Shown here piece after piece: positions 8,248-16,515 of a DNA stretch of 64,000 bases. The number at the start of each line of letters is the position of its first letter. Positions within the stretch are counted from its first letter, which is position 1. The stretch comes from Pseudonocardia xinjiangensis. GTDB taxonomy: Bacteria; Actinomycetota; Actinomycetes; Mycobacteriales; Pseudonocardiaceae. The position numbers were made by a program, and so were the translations under genes. The stretch lies in NCBI RefSeq assembly GCF_012911925.1, contig NZ_JAAXKY010000017.1, forward strand, positions 1-64,000, written 5' to 3'. The notes under the pieces are model-generated. The model made no database searches, was not told the DNA's origin, and worked only from the letters and a program-made list of their open reading frames with translations.

Positions 8248-9441
8248 ATGTCCGCCCCGCTCGACGGCCTGATCGTGGTCGATCTCAGCCGGGCCCTCGC
8301 CGGCCCGCACGCGACGATGATGTTGGGCGACCTGGGAGCGCGCATCATCAAGATCGAGACGCCCGCGGGCGGCGACGACACCCGGGGCTGGGGCCCTCCC
8401 TTCGTCGGCGACGACGAGCACGGCGTGGAGTCGACCTACTTCCTGTCGGCCAACCGCAACAAGGAGTCGATCGCGCTCGACCTCAAGTCAGGCGAGGGGC
8501 ACGCCGCCCTCGAATCCCTCGTCCGCCGTGCCGACGTGCTGGTGGAGAACTTCCGCACCGGCGTGCTCGACCGGCTCGGGTTCGGGATACCGGAGCTGCA
8601 CCGGCTCAACCCGCGGCTCGTGGTCCTGTCGATCTCCGGCTTCGGGCACGACGGGCCCGAGGGCGGCCGCGCCGGCTACGACCAGATCGCGCAGGGCGAG
8701 GCCGGGCTGATGTCGGTCACCGGGTCGGGTCCGGGCGACCCGCAGCGCGTCGGGGTGCCGATCGCCGACATCCTCGCGGGCATGTACGGCGCGTACGGGG
8801 TGCTCGCCGCGTTGCGCGAGCGCGATCGGACGGGGGTGGGCACGGTGGTCCGCACCTCGCTGCTCGCGGCCGTCGTCGGGGTGCACGGCTTCCAGGGCAC
8901 GGCGTGGACGGTCGCCGGCGAGGTCGGCCACGCCCGCGGCAACCACCACCCGTCGATCTCCCCCTACGGCCTGTTCCACTGCAAGGACGGCGCGGTCCAG
9001 ATCTCCTGCGGCAGCGAGGGCCTGTGGCGACGGCTGTGCACGGAGTTCGGGCTCGACCCCGCGGCCGAGGGGCTGCGCACCAACGGGGACCGCGTCCGCC
9101 ACCCCGACCTGGTCCGCAAGGTCGTCGAGGACGCCTTCGCCACTGACGAGCCCGACGCGCTGCTCGTCCGCCTCGCCCGCGCGGGAGTGCCGGCGGGCCG
9201 GCTCCGCTCGATCGACGAGGTCTACGCGTGGGACCAGACGGCCAGCCAGGGCCTGCTCGTCGACGTCGAGCACGCCACCCTCGGCCGCCTCACCCTCCCC
9301 GGTCCCCCGCTGCGGTTCTTCGACGGCGACGACCGGGAACGGCCGCGCCGCAGCCACAGCGCCCCGCCGACGCTCGACCAGCACGGCCCCGCGCTGCGCG
9401 CCGAGCTCGGTCTCGACCGGCCCGAGGGGGTGCAACCGTGA
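8248..9441 (+). CDS. Class III CoA-transferase (CaiB/BaiF family)
   Basis: A 397-residue family III acyl-CoA:carboxylate CoA-transferase. Visible family blocks are VDLSRALAGPHATMMLGDLG at the N-terminus, IKIETP, ENFRTGVLDRLG, and the active-site region VPIADILAGMYGAYG with the presumed nucleophile Asp174. Such enzymes move CoA between carboxylic acids, forming a transient aspartyl-CoA. ATG 8248 follows a GAGGGAG ribosome-binding site. Its stop overlaps the GTG of the fused carboxyltransferase (GTGA), so the two are one operon, divergent from a GntR/FCD regulator. The acyl substrate is not determined. Confidence 0.88.
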   Translation: MSAPLDGLIVVDLSRALAGPHATMMLGDLGARIIKIETPAGGDDTRGWGPPFVGDDEHGVESTYFLSANRNKESIALDLKSGEGHAALESLVRRADVLVENFRTGVLDRLGFGIPELHRLNPRLVVLSISGFGHDGPEGGRAGYDQIAQGEAGLMSVTGSGPGDPQRVGVPIADILAGMYGAYGVLAALRERDRTGVGTVVRTSLLAAVVGVHGFQGTAWTVAGEVGHARGNHHPSISPYGLFHCKDGAVQISCGSEGLWRRLCTEFGLDPAAEGLRTNGDRVRHPDLVRKVVEDAFATDEPDALLVRLARAGVPAGRLRSIDEVYAWDQTASQGLLVDVEHATLGRLTLPGPPLRFFDGDDRERPRRSHSAPPTLDQHGPALRAELGLDRPEGVQP

Positions 9442-10946
9442 CCGCGGCGACATCCACCGGGGCACCCTCCACCGGAGCGGGCGCCCTGCTCGCCACGGTG
9501 CTCGACGCCGGGTCGTTCCGCAGCTGGGACTCGACTCCGGTCGCCGTGTCGACCGACCCGCGCTACCTCGCCGAGCTGGCGGCCGCCCGGGCCCGCAGCG
9601 GCACCGACGAGTCCGTGATCACCGGGGAGGGCCGCATCGACGGCCGCCGGGTCGCCGTGCTGTGCAGCGAGTTCACCTTCCTCGGCGGCTCCATCGGGGT
9701 GGCCGCGTCGGAGCGGCTCGTCCAGGCGATCGAGCGCGCCACGGCCGAACGGCTGCCGTTGCTCGCCGCCACCGCGTCCGGCGGCACCCGCATGCAGGAG
9801 GGCACCGTCGCGTTCCTGCGCATGGCCGCGATCACCGCGGCCGTGACCGCCCACAAGGCGGCGGGCCTGCCCTACCTGGTCTACCTGCGCCACCCCACGA
9901 CCGGCGGCGTGTTCGCCTCGTGGGGCTCCCTCGGTCACATCACGGTCGCCGAACCCCACGCGCTGATCGGCTTCCTCGGACCGAAGGTCTACTCCGCCCT
10001 GCACGGCGAGCGGTTCCCGTCCGGGGTGCAGACCGCGGAGAACCTGCAGGCCCACGGGCTCGTCGACGCGGTACTGGCGCCGGACGAGCTCGCCGGGGTC
10101 GTCACGCACGTGCTCGCGCTCCTGGACCCTCCCCAGCCGGGAACGCCACCGGCCCCCACCCCGTCCCGGGGGCCGGTGGCGCCCGAGCTCACGGCCTGGC
10201 AGGCGATCACCGCCACCCGCAGGCCCGAGCGGCCCGGCGTGCACGACGTGCTGCGGCTGGCCACGGTCGACCACGTCGGGCTGGCCGGCACCGGGGAGGG
10301 AGAGGCGGGCGACGGGCTGCTGCTCGCGCTCGCCCGGTTCGGCGCGCAACCCTGCGTGCTGCTCGGGCAGGACCGGGGCGCCCGCAACCCGCTCGGCCCG
10401 GCCGACCTGCGCGTCGCCCGCCGGGGGATGCGGCTGGCCACCGAGCTGCGGCTGCCGCTGGTCACGATGATCGACACCCCGGGGGCCGCCCTGGACCCCG
10501 CCGCCGAGGAGGGCGGCCTCGCCGGCGAGATCGCGCGCTGCATCGCCGACCTCGTCGACCTGCCGGTCCCGACGGTGTCGGTGCTGCTCGGGCAGGGCAC
10601 CGGCGGAGGCGCATTGGCCCTGCTGCCCGCCGACCGGGTGCTCGCCGCGGGCAACGCCTGGCTCGCCCCCCTGCCGCCGGAGGGCGCCGCCGCGATCCTG
10701 CACGGTGACGCGGCCCGCGCGCCCGAGGTGGCTCAGCTGCAGGGCGTCCGGGCCGGTGACCTCCACCGTGCCGGGGCCGTCGACACCGTCGTCCCCGAGC
10801 TCCCGGACGCCGCGGACGAGCCGGGTGCGTTCAGCCGGCGCCTCGCCGCGGCGGTCGAGGCGGAGGTAGGACGGCTCCGACCCGCGGACCCAGCCCGCCT
10901 GACGGCCCGGGTGGATCGGTTGCGGCGCCTGGGGCTGCCCGGCTGA
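9438..10946 (+). CDS. Fused AccD-AccA-type acyl-CoA carboxyltransferase
   Basis: A 502-residue protein joining both halves of a biotin-dependent carboxyltransferase. The first half resembles AccD (ASGGTRMQEGTVAFLRM near residue 112, then GGVFASWGSLGHITVAEP) and the second half AccA (MRLATELRLPLVTMIDTPGA, GQGTGGGALALLPADRVL, PPEGAAAIL). The AccD zinc ribbon is absent. The crotonase-fold oxyanion glycines are present in both halves. The start is the GTG that overlaps the CoA-transferase stop; the upstream open frame is a shadow. No biotin carboxylase or biotin carrier gene is near, so partners must be encoded elsewhere, or the protein acts on another acyl-CoA. Function in a small acyl-CoA pathway is inferred. 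Confidence 0.82.
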   Translation: MTAATSTGAPSTGAGALLATVLDAGSFRSWDSTPVAVSTDPRYLAELAAARARSGTDESVITGEGRIDGRRVAVLCSEFTFLGGSIGVAASERLVQAIERATAERLPLLAATASGGTRMQEGTVAFLRMAAITAAVTAHKAAGLPYLVYLRHPTTGGVFASWGSLGHITVAEPHALIGFLGPKVYSALHGERFPSGVQTAENLQAHGLVDAVLAPDELAGVVTHVLALLDPPQPGTPPAPTPSRGPVAPELTAWQAITATRRPERPGVHDVLRLATVDHVGLAGTGEGEAGDGLLLALARFGAQPCVLLGQDRGARNPLGPADLRVARRGMRLATELRLPLVTMIDTPGAALDPAAEEGGLAGEIARCIADLVDLPVPTVSVLLGQGTGGGALALLPADRVLAAGNAWLAPLPPEGAAAILHGDAARAPEVAQLQGVRAGDLHRAGAVDTVVPELPDAADEPGAFSRRLAAAVEAEVGRLRPADPARLTARVDRLRRLGLPG

Positions 10947-11008
10947 TCCGCCGCGCCGGATGACCAAGGATTGAACCGGAATGGCCCGCAGTTCGTCGTG
11001 ACATAAAC

Positions 11009-12463
11009 ATGGGGGATGAATCGACCTTCTGTAGGTGCAATTCGGTGGGGAATCCGTGGGTCAATCTGACCGAGCAGCTCGGCTCGGACGTACATCGGGA
11101 GCTGGCCGGTCGGGGGAGCCGGCGCGCAGCGCTCATCCGGGCACTCCGGGAGGCCGTCCGCTCGGGACGGCTCGCGCCGGGCAGCCGGCTGCCCCCGTAC
11201 CGGTCGGTCGCGGCCGAGCTGGGGTTGGCGCGCAACACCGTGGCGGACGCCTACGCGGAGCTCGTCGCCGAGGGGTGGCTCACCGCCCGGCAGGGGGCGG
11301 GTACGCAGGTCGCCCGGCGTGCCGCGCCACCCGTCCCACGCCAGGGCCGGCCGGCGGCACCGGTGGCGCAGGAGGCACCGGCCGCCCGACCGCGCCCGGT
11401 GCACAACCTCGCCCAGGGGCAACCCGACGCGTCGTCGTTCCCGCGCAGCGCCTGGCTCTCCTCGGGTCGGCGGACGCTGGCGGCGGCGCCCGGCGACGCG
11501 TTCGGCCCGGGTGACCCCCGCGGGCGGATCGAGCTGCGGGAGGCACTGGCCGAGCACCTCGGGCGGGCCCGCGGGGTGCGCACCACGCCGGCCCGGATCG
11601 TCGTCTGTTCCGGCTTCGGCCACGCGCTGCGTCTGCTGTTCCCCGGGACGGCGGACCGCCGGCTTGCCGTCGAGTCCTACGGGTACGCGCACCACACGCC
11701 CGTGACCACCGTGCCGCTCGGCGTCGACGACGACGGTGCGCGGGTCGAGGAGCTCGGGCGCCACCCGCAGCTGCGCCACGTCCTGCTCACACCCGCCCAC
11801 CAGTTCCCCACCGGCGCCCCGCTGGCACCGGCCCGGCGGCAGTGGGTCCTCGACTGGGCGGGGTCCCGGGACGGGCTGCTCATCGAGGACGACTACGACG
11901 GGGAGCTGCGCTACGACCGCCTTCCGGTGGGTGCTCTCCAGGGGCTCGACCCCGAGCACGTCGTGTACATCGGCTCGGCCGGCGCGGCCCTCTCCCCGGG
12001 CATCTGCCTGAGCTGGATGGCCCTTCCCGAGCAGCTCGTGGAACCCGTGCTCGCCGCCCAGAGCGAGCAGGAGCCGTGTGCCTGCGTCCTGACCCAGCTA
12101 ACGCTCGCCGACTTCATCGCCTCCGGCTCCTACGAGCGCCACGTCCGCCGCATGCGTCAGCGCTACCGTCGTCGCCGCGACCAGCTCGTCACGGCTGTCG
12201 CAGAGCGGGGCGGCCGGTTGCGGCCCACCGGGATCGCCGCGGGCCTCCAGCTGGTGCTGCGGTTGCCGCCGGGCACGGAACGGACGCTCGTGGAGGCGGC
12301 GACCGCGGCCGGGATCGCCGTCGACGGGCTGTCCACGTTCCGCCACCCGGACGCACCGACGGCCGCGGCGGACGGCCTGGTCGTCGGCTACGGCGCCCCG
12401 TCCGACCAGGCCTTCGACGCCGCGGTGGACGCGCTGTGCCGGGTGCTGTCGCAGCACACCTGA
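11009..12463 (+). CDS. MocR/PdxR-like GntR regulator with degenerate aminotransferase domain
   Basis: A 484-residue fusion of a GntR winged helix (about residues 35-105, with LPPYRSVAAELGLARNTVAD) and a fold-type-I aminotransferase domain. The latter keeps HQFPTG (264-269) and IEDDYDGELRYD (292-303), but where the family has a G-[ST]-x-S-K-x-L-x-P-x-x-R motif this protein reads IGSAGAALSPGIC. The PLP-lysine position is Ala326 and the phosphate-binding arginine position is Cys333, so it should not form an internal aldimine. The ATG at 11009 lacks a clear ribosome-binding site; GTG at 11045 is an alternative start. It faces a small hypothetical gene convergently; its target is unknown. Confidence 0.85.
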   Translation: MGDESTFCRCNSVGNPWVNLTEQLGSDVHRELAGRGSRRAALIRALREAVRSGRLAPGSRLPPYRSVAAELGLARNTVADAYAELVAEGWLTARQGAGTQVARRAAPPVPRQGRPAAPVAQEAPAARPRPVHNLAQGQPDASSFPRSAWLSSGRRTLAAAPGDAFGPGDPRGRIELREALAEHLGRARGVRTTPARIVVCSGFGHALRLLFPGTADRRLAVESYGYAHHTPVTTVPLGVDDDGARVEELGRHPQLRHVLLTPAHQFPTGAPLAPARRQWVLDWAGSRDGLLIEDDYDGELRYDRLPVGALQGLDPEHVVYIGSAGAALSPGICLSWMALPEQLVEPVLAAQSEQEPCACVLTQLTLADFIASGSYERHVRRMRQRYRRRRDQLVTAVAERGGRLRPTGIAAGLQLVLRLPPGTERTLVEAATAAGIAVDGLSTFRHPDAPTAAADGLVVGYGAPSDQAFDAAVDALCRVLSQHT

Positions 12464-12480
12464 CCGGTGCCGCGCCGGGG

Positions 12481-12822
12481 TCAGCCGGCCTCGGCCGCGC
12501 CGCGGACCAGCAGGTGGCCGAGCTCCTCGAGACGGGAGCGCACCTCGCCCTCCGGCTGCTCGTCGGCCACGGCGAGAGTGCGCTCCCCCAGGCGGCGCAT
12601 CAGGTCGGCGAGGACGGCGCTGTCGGGCTCATCGCTCTCCAGCTCGCCGCGCAGCTCGGCCAGCATCGCCCCGATCTCCTGCAACGCGACGGCCGCCGTG
12701 CCGTCCAACCGGTCCTGCCAGCGCTGCACCTCGACCAGCCCGCCGGCGATGCCGAGCGCGAGGGGTCCGGACTGCAGGGCGCTGGTCGTGAGCTCCAGGT
12801 CGTGTTCCACCGGGTCGGCCAT
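12481..12822 (-). CDS. Hypothetical protein, helical
   Basis: I do not recognise this 113-residue protein. It is acidic, has no cysteine or membrane segment, and long stretches (for example LAELRGELESDEPDSAVLAD) suggest an all-helical, perhaps coiled-coil fold. Codon use is like its neighbours, which supports its being real. The ATG at 12822 was chosen as the only start before the conserved-looking body. It is convergent with the MocR-like gene, 17 bases apart, and lies downstream of the deacetylase region on the opposite side of a 76-base gap. Confidence 0.55.
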   Translation of the reverse strand: MADPVEHDLELTTSALQSGPLALGIAGGLVEVQRWQDRLDGTAAVALQEIGAMLAELRGELESDEPDSAVLADLMRRLGERTLAVADEQPEGEVRSRLEELGHLLVRGAAEAG

Positions 12823-12898
12823 GGAACTGCCGATACCCGCCCGGCCGCCCCCGGAACCCGCTGTCGCCCGAACGCAGTGTCGGGAGACCCCGGCCGGC

Positions 12899-13810
12899 TC
12901 ACGACCCGGGGCTCGGCGGGGTCAGCTGGGCCCTGGCCACCTCCGCGATCCGGGCGTGGGTGGCGAACCAGACTCCGGTGTGCCCGGCGATGTGCGCGAG
13001 CAGCTCACGCAGCACCACCAGCCGGGACCGGTGGCCGATGATGTGCGGGTGCAGGGTGAGCTGGAACAGCCCGCCCTCGGCGTAGGCGGCGTCGAACTCG
13101 TCACGCCAGATCTCCAGCAGGGCCCGCGGCCGGGTGTAAGGCCGCAGCGCGCCGTAGCGCTCCATCATCAGGTACGGGGCGTCGTCGCGGATCCACTCCA
13201 CCGGGATCTCCACGATCCCCGTCGGCCGGCCGGCGGCCACCAGCTCGTAGGGCTCGTCGTCGGCCATCAGCGACGAGTCGTAGCCCAGCCCGAGCTGCTC
13301 GATGATCGCCAGCGTCCGATCGGAGAAGTCCCAGCTCGGAGTGCGGATACCGACCGGGCGCACGCCGCTGAGCTTCTCCAGCACCTCGATCGCACGGGCG
13401 GTGAGATCGAGCTCGGCGGCGGGCTCCAACGTCATGTTGCGTTCGTGGATCCAGCCGTGCACGCCCACCTCGTGCCCGCCCGCGATGTAGGCGGTGACCT
13501 CGTCCGGGTGCAGCAACGCCGACACCGCGGGCATGAAGAAGCTGGCCGGAACGCCGAACTCGGCGAGCAGCGCGAGCACCTTCGGCGCGGCCACCCGCGC
13601 GCCGTACTCGCCCTGCGAGAGCTTCCCCGGCCGGGTCTCGCCGTCGCGTAGGGGGATCGTCTCGTGGTCGGGGTCGAAGGAGATCGCCACCGCGACCCGG
13701 GCGCCGCCCGGCCAGCTCTCCGGCACCAGCCGGGCCCCGGCGCGCACCCGGTCGACGTGCCCTCGCCACGTGGTCTCGTCCCACTGCCACGGCTGCGGTT
13801 CCGCGGTCAC
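12899..13810 (-). CDS. PuuE-like polysaccharide deacetylase family protein
   Basis: A 303-residue carbohydrate-esterase-4 (NodB) fold protein without a signal peptide. The metal-site motifs are visible: SFDPDHET (Asp46/Asp48), GGHEVGVHGWIHE (His113, His118, His122), the RTPSWD block, and LHPHIIGH near the C-terminus. The cytoplasmic location and the HE-x5-H-type spacing resemble the PuuE/allantoinase-like group, which acts on small cyclic amides rather than cell-wall sugars, so a purine or amide hydrolase function is possible. No operon partner is evident: the flanking genes are more than 75 bases away. Confidence 0.8.
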   Translation of the reverse strand: MTAEPQPWQWDETTWRGHVDRVRAGARLVPESWPGGARVAVAISFDPDHETIPLRDGETRPGKLSQGEYGARVAAPKVLALLAEFGVPASFFMPAVSALLHPDEVTAYIAGGHEVGVHGWIHERNMTLEPAAELDLTARAIEVLEKLSGVRPVGIRTPSWDFSDRTLAIIEQLGLGYDSSLMADDEPYELVAAGRPTGIVEIPVEWIRDDAPYLMMERYGALRPYTRPRALLEIWRDEFDAAYAEGGLFQLTLHPHIIGHRSRLVVLRELLAHIAGHTGVWFATHARIAEVARAQLTPPSPGS

Positions 13811-14081
13811 GGGGTGCCCTGCCGGAACGAACTGCTGATCGGCGCGCCGCTCATCCGATCACTCTGCGACGCCGGATTTCCCCGGTCAAGGCACGCCAGC
13901 GGCCGGCGTCCCGAGGGCGGTCACCGCGCCGCGTGACGGCCGTGTGCCCGCCCGGGTGCCGGCGGCGGCCGATCGGGTCCAGGGCGACCCGTCGGCCGGT
14001 TGCACCGGGTCGTTCCGGGGGCGCAGGTTCCCACCATCATGTAATGGACCGGGGGCCGCTCTCCGGAGAAGGGTCGCAGTA

Positions 14082-14789
14082 GTGAGCGTCCACGTGACCA
14101 CCCTGCCGATCCGACACGCCGATCCCGTGGAGCGCAGCGGCGTGGTGATCGTGTGCGACGGCTCGGAAGCACCGGACTGGGTGGTGCAGTGGTGCCGCCG
14201 GTCCGGCCGGTGGCTGCGCCGCCAGCACCTCCCGGAGGCCGCACCCGGCGACTTCCCCGCGTCGGCCCAGCGCATCGAAACGATCGCCGAGACCGCGGCG
14301 GACGCGGCCCGCCAGGGCGTCGCCGTCCTCGCCGTCGTCTCCGAGCCCGGCACCGCCGCCCGCTCGGGGCCGCGCCGGGTCGTCGCCGCCGTGCAGTCCC
14401 TGCCCGACGACGCGCCCGTGCTGGCGGCCGCCGCCACCGCCGCCCAGCACATGGGCGCGGAACTGGTCGTCGCGCACGGGGTGCCCACCTCGTTCGGCGC
14501 GCGCAGCGTCGGGCTCGACGCCGCACTCGACCGCGCCCGGAGCCTCCTGCACCGGGCCGAGGCCGACGTGCTCGACGCCGTCCCCGGGCTCACCGTGGAG
14601 CAGCGGCTGCTCCGCGTCCACCCGCACGAGATGGTCGGCGAGGGGCTCGACGCCGACCTCCTGGTCGTCGGCGCCTCACGTACGTCCCCACCCGGTCCGC
14701 TCGGGCTCGTCGCCTGCAGCGCTCTGCACCACGCGCCGTGCTCGGTGCTGCTCACCCCCCGAGCCCCACTGCCCCGGCACGGTTCCTGA
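14082..14789 (+). CDS. Universal stress protein (UspA) family
   Basis: A 235-residue protein with a UspA-like alpha/beta fold in one and a half copies. The N-terminal part has GVVIVCDGSEAPDW (strand 1 with the DGS turn), and the C-terminal part has the end of a second Usp domain, ADLLVVGASRTSPPGPLGLV followed by CSVLLTPR. The ATP-binding G-2x-G-9x-G(S/T) pattern is only partly preserved, so nucleotide binding is uncertain. GTG 14082 follows GGAGAAGG by about 9 bases. A DUF1918 gene lies 80 bases downstream on the same strand and may be cotranscribed. Likely a general stress or dormancy protein. Confidence 0.75.
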   Translation: MSVHVTTLPIRHADPVERSGVVIVCDGSEAPDWVVQWCRRSGRWLRRQHLPEAAPGDFPASAQRIETIAETAADAARQGVAVLAVVSEPGTAARSGPRRVVAAVQSLPDDAPVLAAAATAAQHMGAELVVAHGVPTSFGARSVGLDAALDRARSLLHRAEADVLDAVPGLTVEQRLLRVHPHEMVGEGLDADLLVVGASRTSPPGPLGLVACSALHHAPCSVLLTPRAPLPRHGS

Positions 14790-14869
14790 GGATCGGAGGC
14801 CCTTCGGCCTTGTCGGCGGCCCGGCGCGGTCCCAGACTTGGCACGGGCACCAGTGGAGGAGGACGCGCG

Positions 14870-15055
14870 ATGCGTTGCTGCACGGGAGACCAGATCGTCG
14901 TCGAGACCACCACGCTCGACACCCGGCCTCGACGGGGTGAGGTGGTCGAGGTGATCGGCGACGGCGAGCGGGAGCACTACCGGGTCCGCTGGCAGGACGG
15001 CCACGAGTCGGTCTACTTCCCTGGCCCGGACGCCCGGGTGGTGTCGGAGGGCTGA
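14870..15055 (+). CDS. DUF1918 small protein
   Basis: A 61-residue protein matching the actinobacterial DUF1918 family. It begins MRCCTGDQIVVE, followed by the RRGEVVEVIGDG and YRVRWQDGHESVYFPG blocks that form a small SH3-like beta barrel. The ATG at 14870 follows a strong GGAGGAGG ribosome-binding site (14855-14862). Members are often found beside stress-response genes; here a Usp gene is directly upstream. The biochemical role is unknown. Confidence 0.8.
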   Translation: MRCCTGDQIVVETTTLDTRPRRGEVVEVIGDGEREHYRVRWQDGHESVYFPGPDARVVSEG

Positions 15056-15070
15056 CGCTCAGCCACCCAC

Positions 15071-15146
15071 GAGTCGCCCGTTTCCGACCCGCGAGTCGCC
15101 CGTTTCCGACCCGCGAGTCGCCCGTTTCCGACCCGCGAGTCGCCCG
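15071..15146. repeat. 22-bp perfect tandem repeat, 3.45 copies
   Basis: The unit begins GAGTCGCCCGTTTCC and ends GACCCGC; three identical 22-bp copies start at 15071, 15093 and 15115, and a fourth stops after 10 bases. It fills the 92-base space between the convergent DUF1918 and glutamine synthetase genes, ending two bases before the latter's stop. Perfect identity points to recent expansion. Confidence 0.95.
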
Positions 15147-15147
15147 G

Positions 15148-16515
15148 TCAGAACGTGGTGAAGGTGGCCGCTCGCACGGCGTCGTCACCCATCTCGGCGC
15201 ACCGGTCGTACTCCGCCCGGCGGGTGGCGAGGATGCACCGGCCCAGCAGGTCTCCGAGGCCTTCCATCAGCACCGGGTCGGCCTCCAGCAGCGCGTGGGC
15301 GGTCCGCTGGTCGGTGGGCAGCGGCTGGACCCCGCAACGGCCGGCCTCCTCCCAGCTCAACGACGCCGGATCGCGCGGGGCCGGTTCGGGCAGGTCGAGC
15401 TCACGGGCGACGCCGTCGAGCCCGGCGAGGATCAGGCCGCCGAGTGCGAGGTAGGGGTTGCTGCTCGCGTCACACGCCTTCAGCTCGGCGTTGGCGCTCT
15501 CCTGCTCCCGGCCCCGGAACGGGGACGCGACCCGCAGCGCGGCCTCCCGGTTGTCGAAGCCCCACGAGACGGTCGACCCGGCCCAGGCGCTCGGCCGGAG
15601 CCGGTCGTAGGACAGGTAGGACGGGCAGGTCAGCGCGACGAGAGCGGGGAGGTGGTCGAGCACGCCGGCCAGGAACGCGCGGGCCCGCTCCGACACGGCG
15701 AACGGGTCGGCGGGCTCGGGCAGCAGGTTCGTGGTGCCCTCGCCGTCCCACAGGGAGAAGTGCACGTGGGTCCCACTGCCGATCGCGTCCGGCCACGGCC
15801 GCGGCGCGAACGACGCCAGCAGGCCGTGCCCGCACTCGGCGACCCCGCGGACGGTGTCGCGCAGCCGCAGCTGGTTGTCGGCGGCGGCCAGCGCGTCGGC
15901 GTAGCGGACGGAGATCTCCTGCTGTCCCGGCCCGTACTCGTTGATGGCCTGCTCGACCACGAGACCCTGCTCGACCAGCGCGTCGACGATGTCGTTCATG
16001 ACGGGGGCGGCCCGGTCCAGGCCCGCCGAGGAGTACACGGGCCCGTCGGCCCACGGCCGTGGCCCGTCGGGGGTGCGTTCGGCCAGGTAGAACTCGTTCT
16101 CGAACGCCGCACGGACGCGCAGCCCCGCCTCGTCTGCCGCCGCCACGGCGCGCTGCAGGAACGCTCGTGGGCAGCAGCCCCAGTCCCGCCCGTCGTGGCC
16201 CACCTGGTCGCACAGCACGCTGCCCACCCCGTCCAGCCAGGGCAGCCGGACATAGGTGGTGAGGTCGGGGACGATGCGGATCTCGCCCACCGGTTCCATG
16301 TCCTCGACCGCGACGAGGTCGTCGAGCACGTTGATCGCGTTCTGCGCCCGCGTCAGCCCGAGCCCGGAGGTGAGCGCCCCGTCCAGCCGCGAGGCGTGCG
16401 CCTGTTTGCCGCGGATCACCCCACTCGGGTCGCAGTAGAGGAACCGCAGCAGCCGCACCCCGTCGGCCGCGATCCGGTCGAGCAGCTCGGTGTGCCCCGG
16501 CGGGGCGTCCGTCAC
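15148..16515 (-). CDS. Glutamine synthetase family ligase (FluG C-terminal type)
   Basis: A 455-residue member of the glutamine synthetase superfamily. The catalytic blocks are present: ENEFYL (metal-binding Glu), NEYGPGQQEI, SGTHVHFSLW (ATP/Glu-binding His), and DNREAALRV near the C-terminus; the GS adenylylation loop is not recognisable. Such paralogues usually gamma-glutamylate amines or polyamines instead of ammonia. The GTG start overlaps the amidohydrolase stop (GTGA); the long open frame upstream is a shadow. With that partner it forms a split version of the fungal FluG fusion. I infer a ligase plus amidohydrolase pathway for an amine or aromatic amide; the substrate is unknown. Confidence 0.85.
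   Translation of the reverse strand: MTDAPPGHTELLDRIAADGVRLLRFLYCDPSGVIRGKQAHASRLDGALTSGLGLTRAQNAINVLDDLVAVEDMEPVGEIRIVPDLTTYVRLPWLDGVGSVLCDQVGHDGRDWGCCPRAFLQRAVAAADEAGLRVRAAFENEFYLAERTPDGPRPWADGPVYSSAGLDRAAPVMNDIVDALVEQGLVVEQAINEYGPGQQEISVRYADALAAADNQLRLRDTVRGVAECGHGLLASFAPRPWPDAIGSGTHVHFSLWDGEGTTNLLPEPADPFAVSERARAFLAGVLDHLPALVALTCPSYLSYDRLRPSAWAGSTVSWGFDNREAALRVASPFRGREQESANAELKACDASSNPYLALGGLILAGLDGVARELDLPEPAPRDPASLSWEEAGRCGVQPLPTDQRTAHALLEADPVLMEGLGDLLGRCILATRRAEYDRCAEMGDDAVRAATFTTF

Noticed and set aside
15056-15147. Tandem repeat as a possible CRISPR array
   Set aside because: Units are directly adjacent with no spacers, so it is a minisatellite.
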